A DNA stretch of 64,000 nt from Lachnospiraceae bacterium (lineage in GTDB: Bacteria; Bacillota_A; Clostridia; Lachnospirales; Lachnospiraceae), in NCBI GenBank assembly GCA_009911175.1, contig QXWX01000002.1, positions 111,429 through 175,428 on the forward strand, given 5' to 3'. A program made the position numbers and the translations under genes. The notes under the pieces are model-generated. The model was not told the origin of the DNA and did no database searches. It saw nothing but the letters and a program-made list of their open reading frames with translations. The stretch's first letter is position 1. The number at the start of each line of letters is the position of its first letter. Positions 26,745-35,989 of the stretch are shown piece by piece.

Positions 26745-28520
26745 TTATTCTAAAGAAATATGCAGTTTCTCCAATTCCCCAAGCTGTCTTTTTTCTTCCA
26801 TGAGCCGCTGCAGACCCGCCATATCCGTCGGTTCCAGATTCTTCATCCGGACATCGATGCTGTTGGACTTCACCCGCAGGAGAGAATCCTTAATGGCACG
26901 TACCTTTTCCTCCGGCGTGGTCAGCCTGCTGATCCGGGTATTGAACAGCGCGGCTGCCTCCCGGTGTTCTTCCTCCTCCGTAAAATGGTTGATGATCTTT
27001 GCCGGATTCAAACTGCCTGCCCTGTACTGCTCATACAAAAGCTCCGCCACCGTGCGATACTGAGACTGTGTAAAATCCCCGGGGCTGATATGTCTGCTGA
27101 TGATGCCGAACAGCCTGCTGTCATCGATCATCCACGTAAGAAGCACCTTCTGGGCCGTAAGACTGCCGTCCTCCTTCTTAAGGGGCTGCCCCGATGCCGT
27201 TTTGGGACGTTCCACCGGCTTTGCCATGCCTTCCCTGACTGCGGTCTTGGACACCAGCTTTTTCAGACTCTCCTCGCTGATCCGATAAGCCTTTGCAACC
27301 GCTTCTATGTAATTATTCCGTTCCAGCTCGTCCTGGAAACCGATCAGCCGTCTTGCCGCCTCCTGGAAAAACGCGGTCTTGCCCTCCGGAGAGTCCATAT
27401 GATACTCCCTCTCCAGGATCTCCAGGGTGAACATAAACCCGTTCTTTGCCCCCTCAATCCTCTGCTCAAATTCCTCCGCCCCCAGGTTCTTGATAAATTC
27501 ATCCGGGTCTTTATAGGGATCCATCCGGATAACCTTTGCAGAGATTCCTGCTTCTCTCAGGATCGGAACTGCCCTGAGCGCTGCCTTCGTCCCTGCCTCA
27601 TCGCTGTCATAGGTCAGGTACACCTCCTGGACATAACGCCGGATCAGGGAAGCATGCCCCGCGGTCAGCGCGGTACCCAGGGAAGCCACCGCATTGGTAA
27701 AGCCGGCCTGATGCATCGCAATCACATCCATATAGCCTTCACAGAGCAGAAAATAGGGCTTCCGCGAGGACCTGGCACGGTTCAGCCCGTACAGATTCCG
27801 GCTTTTGTCAAAAATGGGGGTCTCCGGGGAATTCAGATACTTGGGCTTCGCATCTCCCATGACGCGTCCTCCGAATCCGATCACCCGGCTGTTCACATCC
27901 ATGATCGGAAACATGACACGGTTCCAGAACTTGTCATAAACACCATGCTTTTCGTCGATGCTGATGAGGCCCGCCTGGCGGATCATCTCCTCCTGGTATC
28001 CCTTTGACCGGAGATAGCGGTACAGGTCATCGCTGTACTTATTAGAATAACCCAGCCCGAATGCGCGGATGGTCTCATCCGACAGCCTGCGCTCCCTCAG
28101 ATATGTATAACCGGCCTTTCCCTGCTCCGACTTCAGCTGCACATAAAAATACTGCGCCGCCGCTTTATTGATCTCCAGCAAAGAGGCTTTTAAGCCGGCC
28201 CGCTCCTTCGCCTCCCTGGAGTACTCCGCCTTCGGAAGCTCCACCCCGGAACGCTCCGCCAGATATTCGACAGCTTCGATAAATGTATAATTCTCATATT
28301 CCATCAGAAACGTAAAGACATTCCCTCCGGTGCCGCAGCCAAAGCAGTAATACATCTGCTTCTGCCTGCTGACGGAAAAAGACGGAGACTTTTCATTATG
28401 AAACGGACAGAGACCGAAATAGGAGCTGCCCTTTTTCTGCAGCTTCACATATCCGGAAATCACATCCACGATATCATTTTTCATCCGTACTTCTTCGATC
28501 AAATCTTCCGAATAATACAT
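26745..28520 (-). CDS. dnaG: DNA primase
   Basis: Synthesises RNA primers for replication. The 591-residue product has an N-terminal CHC2 zinc finger (CPFHNEKSPSF, YYCFGCGTGG), the TOPRIM core (LLCEGYMDVIAMHQAG; YLTYDSDEAGTKAA) and a C-terminal DnaB-interacting region. It lies 55 bp before rpoD and 91 bp after dgt. Confidence 0.98.
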   Translation of the reverse strand: MYYSEDLIEEVRMKNDIVDVISGYVKLQKKGSSYFGLCPFHNEKSPSFSVSRQKQMYYCFGCGTGGNVFTFLMEYENYTFIEAVEYLAERSGVELPKAEYSREAKERAGLKASLLEINKAAAQYFYVQLKSEQGKAGYTYLRERRLSDETIRAFGLGYSNKYSDDLYRYLRSKGYQEEMIRQAGLISIDEKHGVYDKFWNRVMFPIMDVNSRVIGFGGRVMGDAKPKYLNSPETPIFDKSRNLYGLNRARSSRKPYFLLCEGYMDVIAMHQAGFTNAVASLGTALTAGHASLIRRYVQEVYLTYDSDEAGTKAALRAVPILREAGISAKVIRMDPYKDPDEFIKNLGAEEFEQRIEGAKNGFMFTLEILEREYHMDSPEGKTAFFQEAARRLIGFQDELERNNYIEAVAKAYRISEESLKKLVSKTAVREGMAKPVERPKTASGQPLKKEDGSLTAQKVLLTWMIDDSRLFGIISRHISPGDFTQSQYRTVAELLYEQYRAGSLNPAKIINHFTEEEEHREAAALFNTRISRLTTPEEKVRAIKDSLLRVKSNSIDVRMKNLEPTDMAGLQRLMEEKRQLGELEKLHISLE

Positions 28521-28611
28521 TCTGACCTCCCAAAAAATTCCCTATATGTTATATATTCGACAAAACTTATAAATTTCCTTCCTGTAATTCAAGAAAAAAG
28601 TCACGAAAAAA

Positions 28612-29616
28612 CTACTTCGACCATGCTTCCGGCATAAAATACTCCTCATACTTCTTCACCGCGTAATTATCGGTCATTCCGGCAATATAGTCGCACACGA
28701 TCTGTTCCCGGCAGTTTCCCGGAAGATCAATGGCATGAAGAAACTGCTCAGGCAGCAGCTCCAGGTGTGTAAGATAATACTCATACAGCCGGTGGATCAG
28801 GTCCACTGCCTTATCCTCCTCCCCCTTTGCCTTGGGGTTGAGGTATACATGATAAAACATAAATTTCCGAAGCTCCTTCATGGCCTGCCCCACTTCCTCG
28901 GACATGAGGATCTCCGGTCTGTCCATGCTGTGCACGATCACGTCATGGACCATGGTATCCAGCCTGCGTTTTCCGGTATCCCCCAGTGTATTCCGGATTT
29001 CCTTCGGAATTTCCTCTTCTGTTAAAATACCGCCCCGCACAGCGTCATCGATATCATGGTTGATATAGGCAATCTTATCTGACAGGCGGAGCACCTGCCC
29101 CTCCAGCGTGTGCGGCGTACCGGCCGTCTTGTGGTTCAGAATGCCGTCCCGTACCTCCCATGTCAGATTCAGCCCTTTTCCCTGTCTCTCAATATACTCC
29201 ACAACACGGACGCTCTGCTCATTGTGCGCAAAATGATACACCGAATTCAGCGCCCTCTCCCCCGCATGCCCAAAAGGCGTATGTCCCAGGTCATGCCCCA
29301 GGGCGATCGCTTCCACCAGATCTTCATTTAAACGAAGCGCCTTGGCAATCGTACGCGCATTCTGCGACACCTCCAGCGTATGTGTCAGCCTGGTACGGTA
29401 GTGATCGCTTTTGGGCTGTAAGAATACCTGCGTCTTCTGCTTCATCCGCCGGAACGCCTTGCAGTGCAGGATCCTGTCCCGGTCACGCTGAAACACCGGG
29501 CGTATGTCACATTCCTGCTCCGGGCGCTCCCTCCCTCTTGACTCCCTGCTGAAGGACGCGTATGGACTCAAGTACTCCAATTCCCTTTCTTCCAGTTGTT
29601 CTCTGATCGTCATCAT
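28612..29616 (-). CDS. Deoxyguanosinetriphosphate triphosphohydrolase-like protein
   Basis: HD-domain dNTP triphosphohydrolase that releases tripolyphosphate from dNTPs. The 334-residue product has metal-binding motifs TRLTHTLEVSQNARTIA and ALGHDLGHTPFGHAGERAL and the C-terminal DYIAGMTDNYA. The start at 29616 or the adjacent ATG at 29613 follows GAGGC. This gene heads the dnaG-rpoD unit, as in many Firmicutes. Confidence 0.94.
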   Translation of the reverse strand: MMTIREQLEERELEYLSPYASFSRESRGRERPEQECDIRPVFQRDRDRILHCKAFRRMKQKTQVFLQPKSDHYRTRLTHTLEVSQNARTIAKALRLNEDLVEAIALGHDLGHTPFGHAGERALNSVYHFAHNEQSVRVVEYIERQGKGLNLTWEVRDGILNHKTAGTPHTLEGQVLRLSDKIAYINHDIDDAVRGGILTEEEIPKEIRNTLGDTGKRRLDTMVHDVIVHSMDRPEILMSEEVGQAMKELRKFMFYHVYLNPKAKGEEDKAVDLIHRLYEYYLTHLELLPEQFLHAIDLPGNCREQIVCDYIAGMTDNYAVKKYEEYFMPEAWSK

Positions 29617-29669
29617 CCGCTGCCTCTTTCAAATCCTGAACTCCCTATTATATTATATTCAAAACCTGT

Positions 29670-29708
29670 CGGGAATTTCCTCTAATTTTCCAAAAGAGGA
29701 AATTCCCG
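29670..29708. terminator. Long perfect hairpin upstream of dgt
   Basis: Perfect 14-bp arms CGGGAATTTCCTCT / AGAGGAAATTCCCG with an 11-nt loop, between the polyphosphate kinase stop and the dgt start. Only a short T-run follows on the minus strand. Confidence 0.65.
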
Positions 29709-29741
29709 GCCTGAATGTAAGCTTATGCCGACAGTTCCCGG

Positions 29742-31280
29742 TTATCCTTTCAGACGCTTTTCAATCGCGTCCACCACAGTTTCCAGAACTTTGATCCTTG
29801 CATAATATTTGCAGTTGCCTTCCACCACAATCCAGGGGGCGTATTCCGTGGAAGTCCGGATCAGCATCTCGTTGACCGCATCCTCATACTGATCCCACTT
29901 TTCCCGGTTGCGCCAGTCCTCATCCGTGATCTTCCACTGCTTTTCCGGATTTTCCTGGCGTGCCTTAAAGCGGCGCTCCTGCTCATCCTTATCGATCTGC
30001 ATCCAGAACTTCATGACAACAGCGCCCGCATCCGCCCAGTCCTTTTCCATATCGTTCATCTCCTTATAAGCCCGCTGCCACTCCTGCTTCGTACAGAAGC
30101 CCTCAATCCGCTCCACCATCACGCGGCCGTACCAAGTCCGGTCGAAGATCGCGATGTGCCCGTCCTTGGGCACTGCCCGCCAGAACCGCCACAGGTAATG
30201 ATGAGCTTTTTCAATATCATTGGGAGAAGCCGTAGGATTCACGACAAATCCGCGGGGATCCATCTTCTCGGTGAGACGCTTGATGGCGCCGCCCTTGCCG
30301 CCGGCATCCCAGCCTTCAAATCCCAATATCACCGGAATCCGCCTCCGGTACAGCTCCCCGTGCAGGAGCTCCATTTTCTTCTGCAGCTTCTCCAGCTTCT
30401 TCTTATACTCTTCCTTCGTATAGCTTAAGGTCAGGTCCGCATTCCGGAGGATGGACTCCTGAAGGTCGTTCACATTTTTCGCGGCCTCCTCCGCCACCGC
30501 CGATACCTGTACGTTTTCCTCCATGAACCGGATCGCCTTCACCGCATCGGCCTCTGCCTTTTTATGCTGTACCTTTTCGATCTGCTGTGCCAGCGCCTTA
30601 ATGACCGCCGAATAGATCTTTACCGTCGCGAAACGCTTATCCGTGGCTTCCACGATCATCCACGGGGCATAATCCGTGTCCGTCTTCTGCAGCATCTCTT
30701 CCATGATCGCCTGGTATTCATCGAAGCGCTTGTTCCTCTCCAGATCCCCTTTGCTGACCCTCCATGCGGTCTCCTTGTTCTCTTTCAGCTTCTGGAAACG
30801 TTTTTTCTGTTCCTTTTTGCTGATATCCAAAAACAATTTAATCAGGACGCAGCCATCGTCCGTCAGCTGTTTCTCGAAGGAACAGATCGAATGAAAGGCA
30901 TCCGGAAGCTCCGTCTTTTTGTTCTTTTTTTCAAAACGGTCGATCAGGACCTTCCTGTACCAGCTTCCGTCAAATACGGCAATCCTTCCCTTTGCCGGAG
31001 TCTTTGTCCAGAATCTCCACAGGAACGGATGCATCTTTTCCTCCTCTGATTCACGCTGGATCGCATGTACCTCAAACCCGCGCGGATCCAGACTCTGGAT
31101 TAGCTTCCCGATCTGCAGCCCCTTGCCTGCGGCGCCAAAACCTTCGAACACGATCATCACCGGGATCTTCAGGCTCTTGCACTGTCTCTGCAGTTCTCCC
31201 AGTCTGCTTTCCAGAAGCGGCATTTTATCCTTGTATTCTTCTTTTGACATTTTCTTCGACAAATCCACTTTTTCCAGCAT
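29742..31280 (-). CDS. Two-domain polyphosphate kinase 2 (polyphosphate:AMP phosphotransferase type)
   Basis: Transfers phosphate from polyphosphate to nucleotides. The 512-residue product carries two PPK2 domains in tandem. Domain 1 has Walker A FEGFGAAGKG, PRGFEVHAIQ and AVFDGSWYRKVL. Domain 2 has FEGWDAGGKGGAIKRL, PRGFVVNPTA and AIFDRTWYGRVMVER. Two fused domains are the hallmark of class II (Pap) enzymes that make ADP from AMP. Walker A of domain 1 is the less typical one, so domain 2 is probably the active site. Confidence 0.92.
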   Translation of the reverse strand: MLEKVDLSKKMSKEEYKDKMPLLESRLGELQRQCKSLKIPVMIVFEGFGAAGKGLQIGKLIQSLDPRGFEVHAIQRESEEEKMHPFLWRFWTKTPAKGRIAVFDGSWYRKVLIDRFEKKNKKTELPDAFHSICSFEKQLTDDGCVLIKLFLDISKKEQKKRFQKLKENKETAWRVSKGDLERNKRFDEYQAIMEEMLQKTDTDYAPWMIVEATDKRFATVKIYSAVIKALAQQIEKVQHKKAEADAVKAIRFMEENVQVSAVAEEAAKNVNDLQESILRNADLTLSYTKEEYKKKLEKLQKKMELLHGELYRRRIPVILGFEGWDAGGKGGAIKRLTEKMDPRGFVVNPTASPNDIEKAHHYLWRFWRAVPKDGHIAIFDRTWYGRVMVERIEGFCTKQEWQRAYKEMNDMEKDWADAGAVVMKFWMQIDKDEQERRFKARQENPEKQWKITDEDWRNREKWDQYEDAVNEMLIRTSTEYAPWIVVEGNCKYYARIKVLETVVDAIEKRLKG

Positions 31281-31346
31281 TTTCTTTTCCTCCCGTATTT
31301 TTTTGTTTTTTGCTGTTGTTGCTTTGTCAATCGTATTTGTTTCTGA

Positions 31347-32459
31347 TCAGCTATATTTTCTGACAATTTCGTTCATAATATCCCACTTTTTTTCCATATC
31401 CTCTACCAGCTTGAACTGTGTCCTGCAACGGTCCAGATTATGCCCCTCTCTGTGGATCTTGAAATAGACATCTCCCTCCAGATAATCCGCCAGAAAACGG
31501 ATCCCGCACTCGAAGGTCATCACCTTTGCCCCCATGGGAAGCATCTCCAACTCCTTCGCTGTAAGACTGCCCGCGCATCCCTCGACAAAGCCTTTTGTGT
31601 ACAGCTCGAATAACTCCATATCACATTCCACCTTGTCCAGATCCGTCTCATCCTCTGCCGCCGTGCTGGCCCCAAAGCGGATGGAATCCCCGAAGTCATT
31701 GACCGCAAGCCCGGGCATCACGGTATCCAGGTCAATCACGCAGATTCCCTTTCCCGTGGCATCGTCGATCATGATATTGTTCAGCTTCGTATCATTGTGG
31801 GTTACCCGAAGAGGCATCTCCTTCCTCTCGAGCATCCCTCCCAGCACACCCGTCATTTCCTCATGCGCAAAGGCAAAATCAATCTCCTTCCTGACGGACT
31901 CTGCCCTGCCGCAGACATCTGCCTCCACGGCCCGCCGAAATGCCGCAAACCTGGATTTTGTATCGTGGAACCCCTGTATGGTCTCATGCAGGGTATCTGC
32001 CGGATAATCTGCCAGCATCCTCTGGAAATTGCCGAAGGAAAAAGCGCTCTGGTAAAAGTTCTCCGGCTTTTTCACCTGATCGTAGCATGACGCTCCGGTG
32101 ATGAACTGATATGCCCGCCAGTATTCTCCTTCCGAGTCTATGTAGTATGGCTTTCCGTCCAAAGCCGGAATCACATTCAGCGTTTCCCGCTCCGGATCTC
32201 CGCCCTTCTCCAGGATCCGCTCTCGCAGATAGGTCGTCACGTTCATGATATTTTCCATCAGCTCTATGGGCCTGGTAAAGATCTGCCGGTTCATATGCTG
32301 CAGGATCTTTTTATACTGCCCCTTTTCCGGATCATCATATATAAGCAGGTAGGTATCGTTAATGTGCCCGCTGCCATATGGCTCCACAGAGACCAGGTTC
32401 CCGCGGGAGCTGAAATTATTGATCGCGTCTGTTTTTCCCTTATCATTTTCTTTCCTCAT
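31347..32459 (-). CDS. Aminoglycoside-phosphotransferase-fold sugar kinase (NahK-like)
   Basis: Predicted anomeric sugar 1-kinase. The 370-residue product has an N-terminal SGHINDTYLLIY loop, the catalytic THNDTKLNNIMID and metal-binding VIDLDTVMPGLAVNDFGDSIRFG, as in N-acetylhexosamine 1-kinases of the lacto-N-biose pathway. The start at 32459 has GGGAGG; it begins 2 bp after the nucleotidyltransferase stop. The pair could phosphorylate a free sugar at C1 and activate it to an NDP-sugar. The substrate is not determined from sequence. Confidence 0.85.
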   Translation of the reverse strand: MRKENDKGKTDAINNFSSRGNLVSVEPYGSGHINDTYLLIYDDPEKGQYKKILQHMNRQIFTRPIELMENIMNVTTYLRERILEKGGDPERETLNVIPALDGKPYYIDSEGEYWRAYQFITGASCYDQVKKPENFYQSAFSFGNFQRMLADYPADTLHETIQGFHDTKSRFAAFRRAVEADVCGRAESVRKEIDFAFAHEEMTGVLGGMLERKEMPLRVTHNDTKLNNIMIDDATGKGICVIDLDTVMPGLAVNDFGDSIRFGASTAAEDETDLDKVECDMELFELYTKGFVEGCAGSLTAKELEMLPMGAKVMTFECGIRFLADYLEGDVYFKIHREGHNLDRCRTQFKLVEDMEKKWDIMNEIVRKYS

Positions 32460-32461
32460 CG

Positions 32462-33385
32462 TCAATCCTCCCATAAATCTTCCGGATAGAAGCCTTCCGC
32501 TTTCAGTCTCTGCATCGCCGCAACTACAACCGGCTTATCTTCTTTATATGTTACGCCATACCACTTGTCCGCGGAGGAAAGGACTGCTACGGATGCCCGG
32601 TCCTGCTCCACCAGTCCGCTGACTACACTGGGGAGAAAATACTCGCATTTGAGCGGGTTTTCCCGAAGGCCCTTTTCCAGAAATGCCGGGAATCCTGCCT
32701 GGATCTCATCCAGGATGCTTCTCGTAAATCCCCACATATTCATGGAAACCAGCGTCTCGCCCGGAATCGGCACCCAGGTAGCCCCGTCATCCTCCGTATA
32801 GGCAATGCCGTCCTCCCTCTTTTCGATCCGGGTTCTCTCTGTAACGGCTGTGAGCTCTCCGGCATCATTGACCTCACAGATGCCCCGCGCCACATGTCCA
32901 TTATCGGTCACCGTATTCCTCAACTCATAGCCCACCATGGTGTAGCGGTATTTCTCATCATCCTCGTGAGCAGAAAGGTAGCCGTAAATCTTCTGGAATG
33001 CGTCTCTTCCATAATAGTCGTCTGCATTGATAACTGCGAAAGGCCCGTCGATCTCGTGAACGGCACTCAGAACCGCATGTGCCGTCCCCCATGGTTTTGC
33101 GCGGCCCTCCGGTACGGCAAAGCCCTCCGGGATGTCCTGGATCCGCTGAAACGCATAGGAAGTCTCCATATACTGCTCCACCCGGCTTCCAATGGCCTCA
33201 CGGAAGTCCTTTTCATTTTCCTCCTTGATGATAAATACCACCTTTTCAAAGCCCGCCAGCTTCGCATCATATATGGAAAAATCCATGATAATGTGTCCCT
33301 GATCGTCCACCGGGTCAATCTGCTTCAATCCGCCGTAGCGGCTTCCCATTCCCGCAGCCATGATCACTAATACCGGTTTTTTCAT
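32462..33385 (-). CDS. Sugar-1-phosphate nucleotidyltransferase-like protein
   Basis: Predicted NDP-sugar pyrophosphorylase. The 307-residue product starts with the NTP_transferase signature MKKPVLVIMAAGMGSRYGGL, then KPWGTAHAVLSA and FAVINADDYYGRDAF. Start ATG at 33385 follows GGAGG; upstream in-frame codons lack a site. The downstream partner is a NahK-like sugar kinase; together they suggest salvage of a free hexose or N-acetylhexosamine. Confidence 0.87.
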   Translation of the reverse strand: MKKPVLVIMAAGMGSRYGGLKQIDPVDDQGHIIMDFSIYDAKLAGFEKVVFIIKEENEKDFREAIGSRVEQYMETSYAFQRIQDIPEGFAVPEGRAKPWGTAHAVLSAVHEIDGPFAVINADDYYGRDAFQKIYGYLSAHEDDEKYRYTMVGYELRNTVTDNGHVARGICEVNDAGELTAVTERTRIEKREDGIAYTEDDGATWVPIPGETLVSMNMWGFTRSILDEIQAGFPAFLEKGLRENPLKCEYFLPSVVSGLVEQDRASVAVLSSADKWYGVTYKEDKPVVVAAMQRLKAEGFYPEDLWED

Positions 33386-33483
33386 TTCTTTTTCCTCCAA
33401 TCCTTTCTTACGTTAATAGTATGGTCTTATTTTAACAAAAAGCCTATACATAATCAAACAATAATTACCAAAAACGCACAAAA

Positions 33484-33536
33484 ATAGTAACAGTTCGACC
33501 TGGAATCCTTTCCATGCCAAGCCGAACTGTTACTAT
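33484..33536. terminator. Perfect 14-bp inverted repeat
   Basis: Arms ATAGTAACAGTTCG / CGAACTGTTACTAT, with additional pairing inside. It lies between the XRE gene and the nucleotidyltransferase, where a terminator is expected on the minus strand. The polarity (GTAAC first) is opposite to the mobile GTTAC repeats and no flanking duplication was found. Confidence 0.55.
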
Positions 33537-33577
33537 CCATATGGCCTTCCATATTTTTCCGCAAAAACCTGCTCATT

Positions 33578-33961
33578 CTATTTTTGCTTTTCCTTTTTCC
33601 TGCTCAGTAGCTCCTCCTTGAAACGCTGTCCGTTTCCCAGTTCTTCCGTCAGATTGTAGATCAATTCCTGATTTTTGCGGTTTAACTGCTCATACTTTCT
33701 GCAGAGGTTATAGTTCCTCTCCTGAATCTCATTAAATTCTGTCTGGTTTTCCGCCCCTCTTCGTGAATCTGACCGATACAGAATATAATCAACGGACACA
33801 CCAAAATAATTTGCCAGAGACATCAGGATATCCGCCGCAAGCGCATTATCCCCGTTTTCAATCCGGCTGACCGTCTGCTGTGAAATATTGATCCTGCCTG
33901 CTAGTTCCTCCTGACGCAGTCTTCTCTCCTTGCGCAGTTCTTTTACCCGATTTCGCACCAT
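33578..33961 (-). CDS. XRE-family transcriptional regulator
   Basis: DNA-binding protein of 127 residues. The N-terminal HTH_XRE (VKELRKERRLRQEELAGRIN, ISQQTVSRIENGDNALAAD, about residues 6-65) is followed by a charged C-terminal tail likely to be coiled coil (QERNYNLCRKYEQLNRKNQE). Target unknown. It is a stand-alone gene 228 bp from tRNA-Leu and the mobile scar, so it may be a leftover of an integrated element. Confidence 0.82.
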   Translation of the reverse strand: MVRNRVKELRKERRLRQEELAGRINISQQTVSRIENGDNALAADILMSLANYFGVSVDYILYRSDSRRGAENQTEFNEIQERNYNLCRKYEQLNRKNQELIYNLTEELGNGQRFKEELLSRKKEKQK

Positions 33962-34122
33962 AACTTAAGCCCTCCATACTACTCTTTTTTATTTTATCGA
34001 ATATCTTTTCTTATGCTACCCGAATATAATGTAAGATATTACTTCCTTTCAGAGTTTCCGGATTATGGTAAAAAAAATAAAATAAATCAATTGGATAAAT
34101 AAAAAATATTAAAAAAAACGGG

Positions 34123-34151
34123 TTGACATTTTTTGCAGAAAATAGTATGAT
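34123..34151 (+). promoter_or_regulatory. Strong promoter of tRNA-Leu
   Basis: Consensus TTGACA, 17-bp spacer, TATGAT, ending 38 bp before the tRNA. Confidence 0.85.
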
Positions 34152-34188
34152 ATGTCTTGTGATTTGACGTAGCGTTAGGATCACGAAT

Positions 34189-34272
34189 GCGGAAGTGTCG
34201 GAACTGGCAGACGAGCAAGACTAAGGATCTTGTAGCTTTCGAGCTGTGTGGGTTCAAGTCCCATCTTCCGCA
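34189..34272 (+). tRNA. tRNA-Leu (anticodon AAG)
   Basis: Acceptor GCGGAAG / CTTCCGC with discriminator A, D-arm, anticodon stem CAAGA / TCTTG with loop CTAAGGA giving AAG, a long class-II variable arm (AGCTTTCGAGCT) and T-loop GGTTCAAGTCC. CCA is not encoded. An integrase tail facing it begins only 6 bp downstream, marking it as an integration site. Confidence 0.95.
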
Positions 34273-34277
34273 TTCAT

Positions 34278-34563
34278 TTAAAAGACTGGAAAGCCTTTAA
34301 TTACTAGAGGCTTTCTTTTTTTATCTGCTGGAAATTGTATAATATTTATCTCACGTTGTCTCACGCTCTCAGCAGGTTTTTCACTATATGTTGTGTTTCC
34401 CCGCAAAGCACTCAACACTTTTTCTTCCCTTTCTTTTTCGTCAGAATTGATGAAAATATAGTATTTCAAAGTTGTTGCCTCGTCTGCATGTCCTAGCATA
34501 TCTTTAACAGCGCTTAAGTCAACTCCATTGTTAAAGAGCGTAGAACCATATGTTTTTCGCGGA
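34278..34563 (-). pseudogene. Tyrosine integrase, C-terminal fragment
   Basis: Only the end of a phage/ICE-type tyrosine recombinase remains. Conserved residues read KTYGSTLFNNGVDLSAV then LGHADEATTLKYY, with the catalytic Tyr in the last motif. Upstream of about 34563 the frame hits a stop (TAA) and homology ends where foreign sequence joins. The fragment sits immediately 3' of tRNA-Leu, the usual place for an integrase of a tRNA-targeting element. Confidence 0.85.
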
Positions 34564-34595
34564 TTTTATGCAAAAAATCCACCCAGCAGTTTCTG

Positions 34596-35230
34596 CTAAG
34601 TGGACGCACCTGGACGATTTGTACGACAGGACTCCGGTATGGATTCTGACCATGGTAATAGTTGCTGGAGATCTTCTTTTGACGGGAATGGCCCCAGATC
34701 TTTCATACGTTCCAGTATATAAGCCACATAGTCATATGGCTTAAGCCCCTTCAGTAACGCCGTCTCCGTGATGCTGTATACGGTCGCGCTGACCTCCGCG
34801 CCTTTGATGCTTTTAGAGAACAGCCAGTTGCGGCGGCCAATGGCAAAGTTCTTGATCGCCCTCTCCGCTGCCAAGTTATCGATACTCAGATGTCCGTCTT
34901 CCAGATAGGTTTTGAGGTATTTTTCCTGATTTAAAGCCGATCCGTGCCATTGCCTGGTATGCAGTTGTTTCTTTCAGCTGTTCTTTGGTAAAGCCCTTTT
35001 TTAAAGGGGTAAGGGCTTCATCAAAACGCCGTCTTGCATGTGCCATGCACCCTGTCACGGTGATCTGCTCCGGAAGGCTGTGGTAAGCCTGGTATCCATC
35101 ACAGGTCAGATAGCCACGGAATTCATCCCCCAGGATTTCTGCCGGATGGTAGCCACCCCTGGTCCTTTCATATTGGAAAAGGACCATCCGTGGGGATCCG
35201 CTGTATTCATCCGTAAGATACTGGAAGATG
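34596..35230 (-). pseudogene. IS66 transposase TnpC, deleted and frameshifted
   Basis: Two pieces of an IS66-type TnpC in different frames. The upstream piece reads DEYSGSPRMVLFQYERTR, YLTCDGYQAYHSLPE and GCMAHARRRFDEAL. The downstream piece reads [19 protein letters not shown], then [18 protein letters not shown] and the C-terminal [13 protein letters not shown]. About 100 internal residues are missing and the frame shifts at the junction near 34930, so it cannot be active. Confidence 0.88.
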
Positions 35231-35279
35231 GATCGTTATGGGAGGATAGTCCGACAACGGTTGGGAGGAAACCTCTAAC

Positions 35280-35492
35280 TCAGAAAGGAGTCTGGCAAAG
35301 ACCGGATCCATCCCTTGATCCAATGCGGACGGCTTCTGCATTTGTTTTCTGATCCAATAACTGAAAGTCGACAGACAGGGGGACTTGATTTTCCTGACAC
35401 CATTCTTTTCTTGACAATCCGCTTTTTTGGAAATCCTGAATCCGCTTCATCCAGAAATCTTCTTTTGTAAGGTTCGTTTCATTCATAGGCAA
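35280..35492 (-). pseudogene. IS66 accessory protein TnpA, N-terminal part
   Basis: A 70-codon frame beginning MPMNETNLTKEDFWMKRI and containing FQKSGLSRKEWCQENQVP, as in IS66 accessory proteins (HTH-like). The C-terminal third (after VDFQLLDQKT) is unrelated read-through into a deletion junction. Confidence 0.75.
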
Positions 35493-35617
35493 TACTTCCT
35501 TGATTTGGAGCTATTGTATCAAAAATGATGGAGGATTCATAGATACGGATTATTTCGTGCTTACATATGAGCGGCAAACTACTTGCAAAACTTTAACAAC
35601 AAACATAAACCAATTTT

Positions 35618-35771
35618 AAAAGCGGAGGGCTAAACCTCCGCTTTACTCTTCTTTTTCTTCATGCCGTGGGTTTGCGTTAACAATCCGGCGTATTAAATCC
35701 AATATTTCATGCTCGCTATGCCCTTTTTCATCACACCATTCAATAACAACCTTAATTTCTTTTTTATCCAT
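35618..35771 (-). CDS. 42-residue hypothetical protein with overlapping terminator
   Basis: Coding part is 35643-35771: a 42-residue acidic protein (MDKKEIKVVIEWCDEKGH.., ending RHEEKEE). Start ATG at 35771 is 8 nt after GGAGG. The stop codon lies in a perfect hairpin (AAAGCGGAGG / CCTCCGCTTT, 35618-35645). Function not recognised. A similarly built small gene with the same terminator stem follows at 36035-36187. Both sit in the mobile scar downstream of tRNA-Leu. Confidence 0.6.
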
Positions 35772-35951
35772 TTCCATTACCTCCGTCATTCAAAACTCCT
35801 TTCCAGCTAAACCTTACATTCATCAACAGCCTGTCAAATGCAAAGGATCTGACCTATAAGGCTATTTTAAAACGAAATATAAAAACAAACAAGCCCTTAA
35901 TTTAAAAAAAGATTTGTTTTTTCTTACAATTATATAAACCCATGCAGAAAA

Positions 35952-35986
35952 CCTGCCACTGGCAGCTTTTCTGCATACGATGGTAT
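35952..35986. repeat. 35-bp dispersed repeat, copy 1
   Basis: Begins CCTGCCACTGGCAG (a small palindrome) and ends TGCATACGATGGTAT. It matches 46262-46296 at 34 of 35 positions. In both places a G/C-rich terminator-like hairpin follows directly. Here it is also part of a larger stem ATGCAGAAAA / TTTTCTGCAT. Confidence 0.85.
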
Positions 35987-35989
35987 ATT

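Larger units (their letters stand above)
34596..35564 (-). mobile_element. Degenerate IS66-family insertion sequence
   Basis: Order on the minus strand: candidate left end GTAAGCACG at 35564, start of tnpA, deletion of tnpB and most of tnpC, then the tnpC tail. The right terminal repeat was not found. It abuts the truncated integrase, which it may have interrupted. Confidence 0.75.

Noticed and set aside
33484..33536. Hairpin as another GTTAC-family mobile element
   Set aside because: It begins GTAAC and ends GTTAC (reverse polarity), and the flanks are not direct repeats; it fits a terminator.
34577..34603. Small hairpin TCCAC..AGCAG / CTGCT..GTGGA as the IS66 right end
   Set aside because: It does not match the candidate left end GTAAGCACG, and no matching 8-bp duplication was found.
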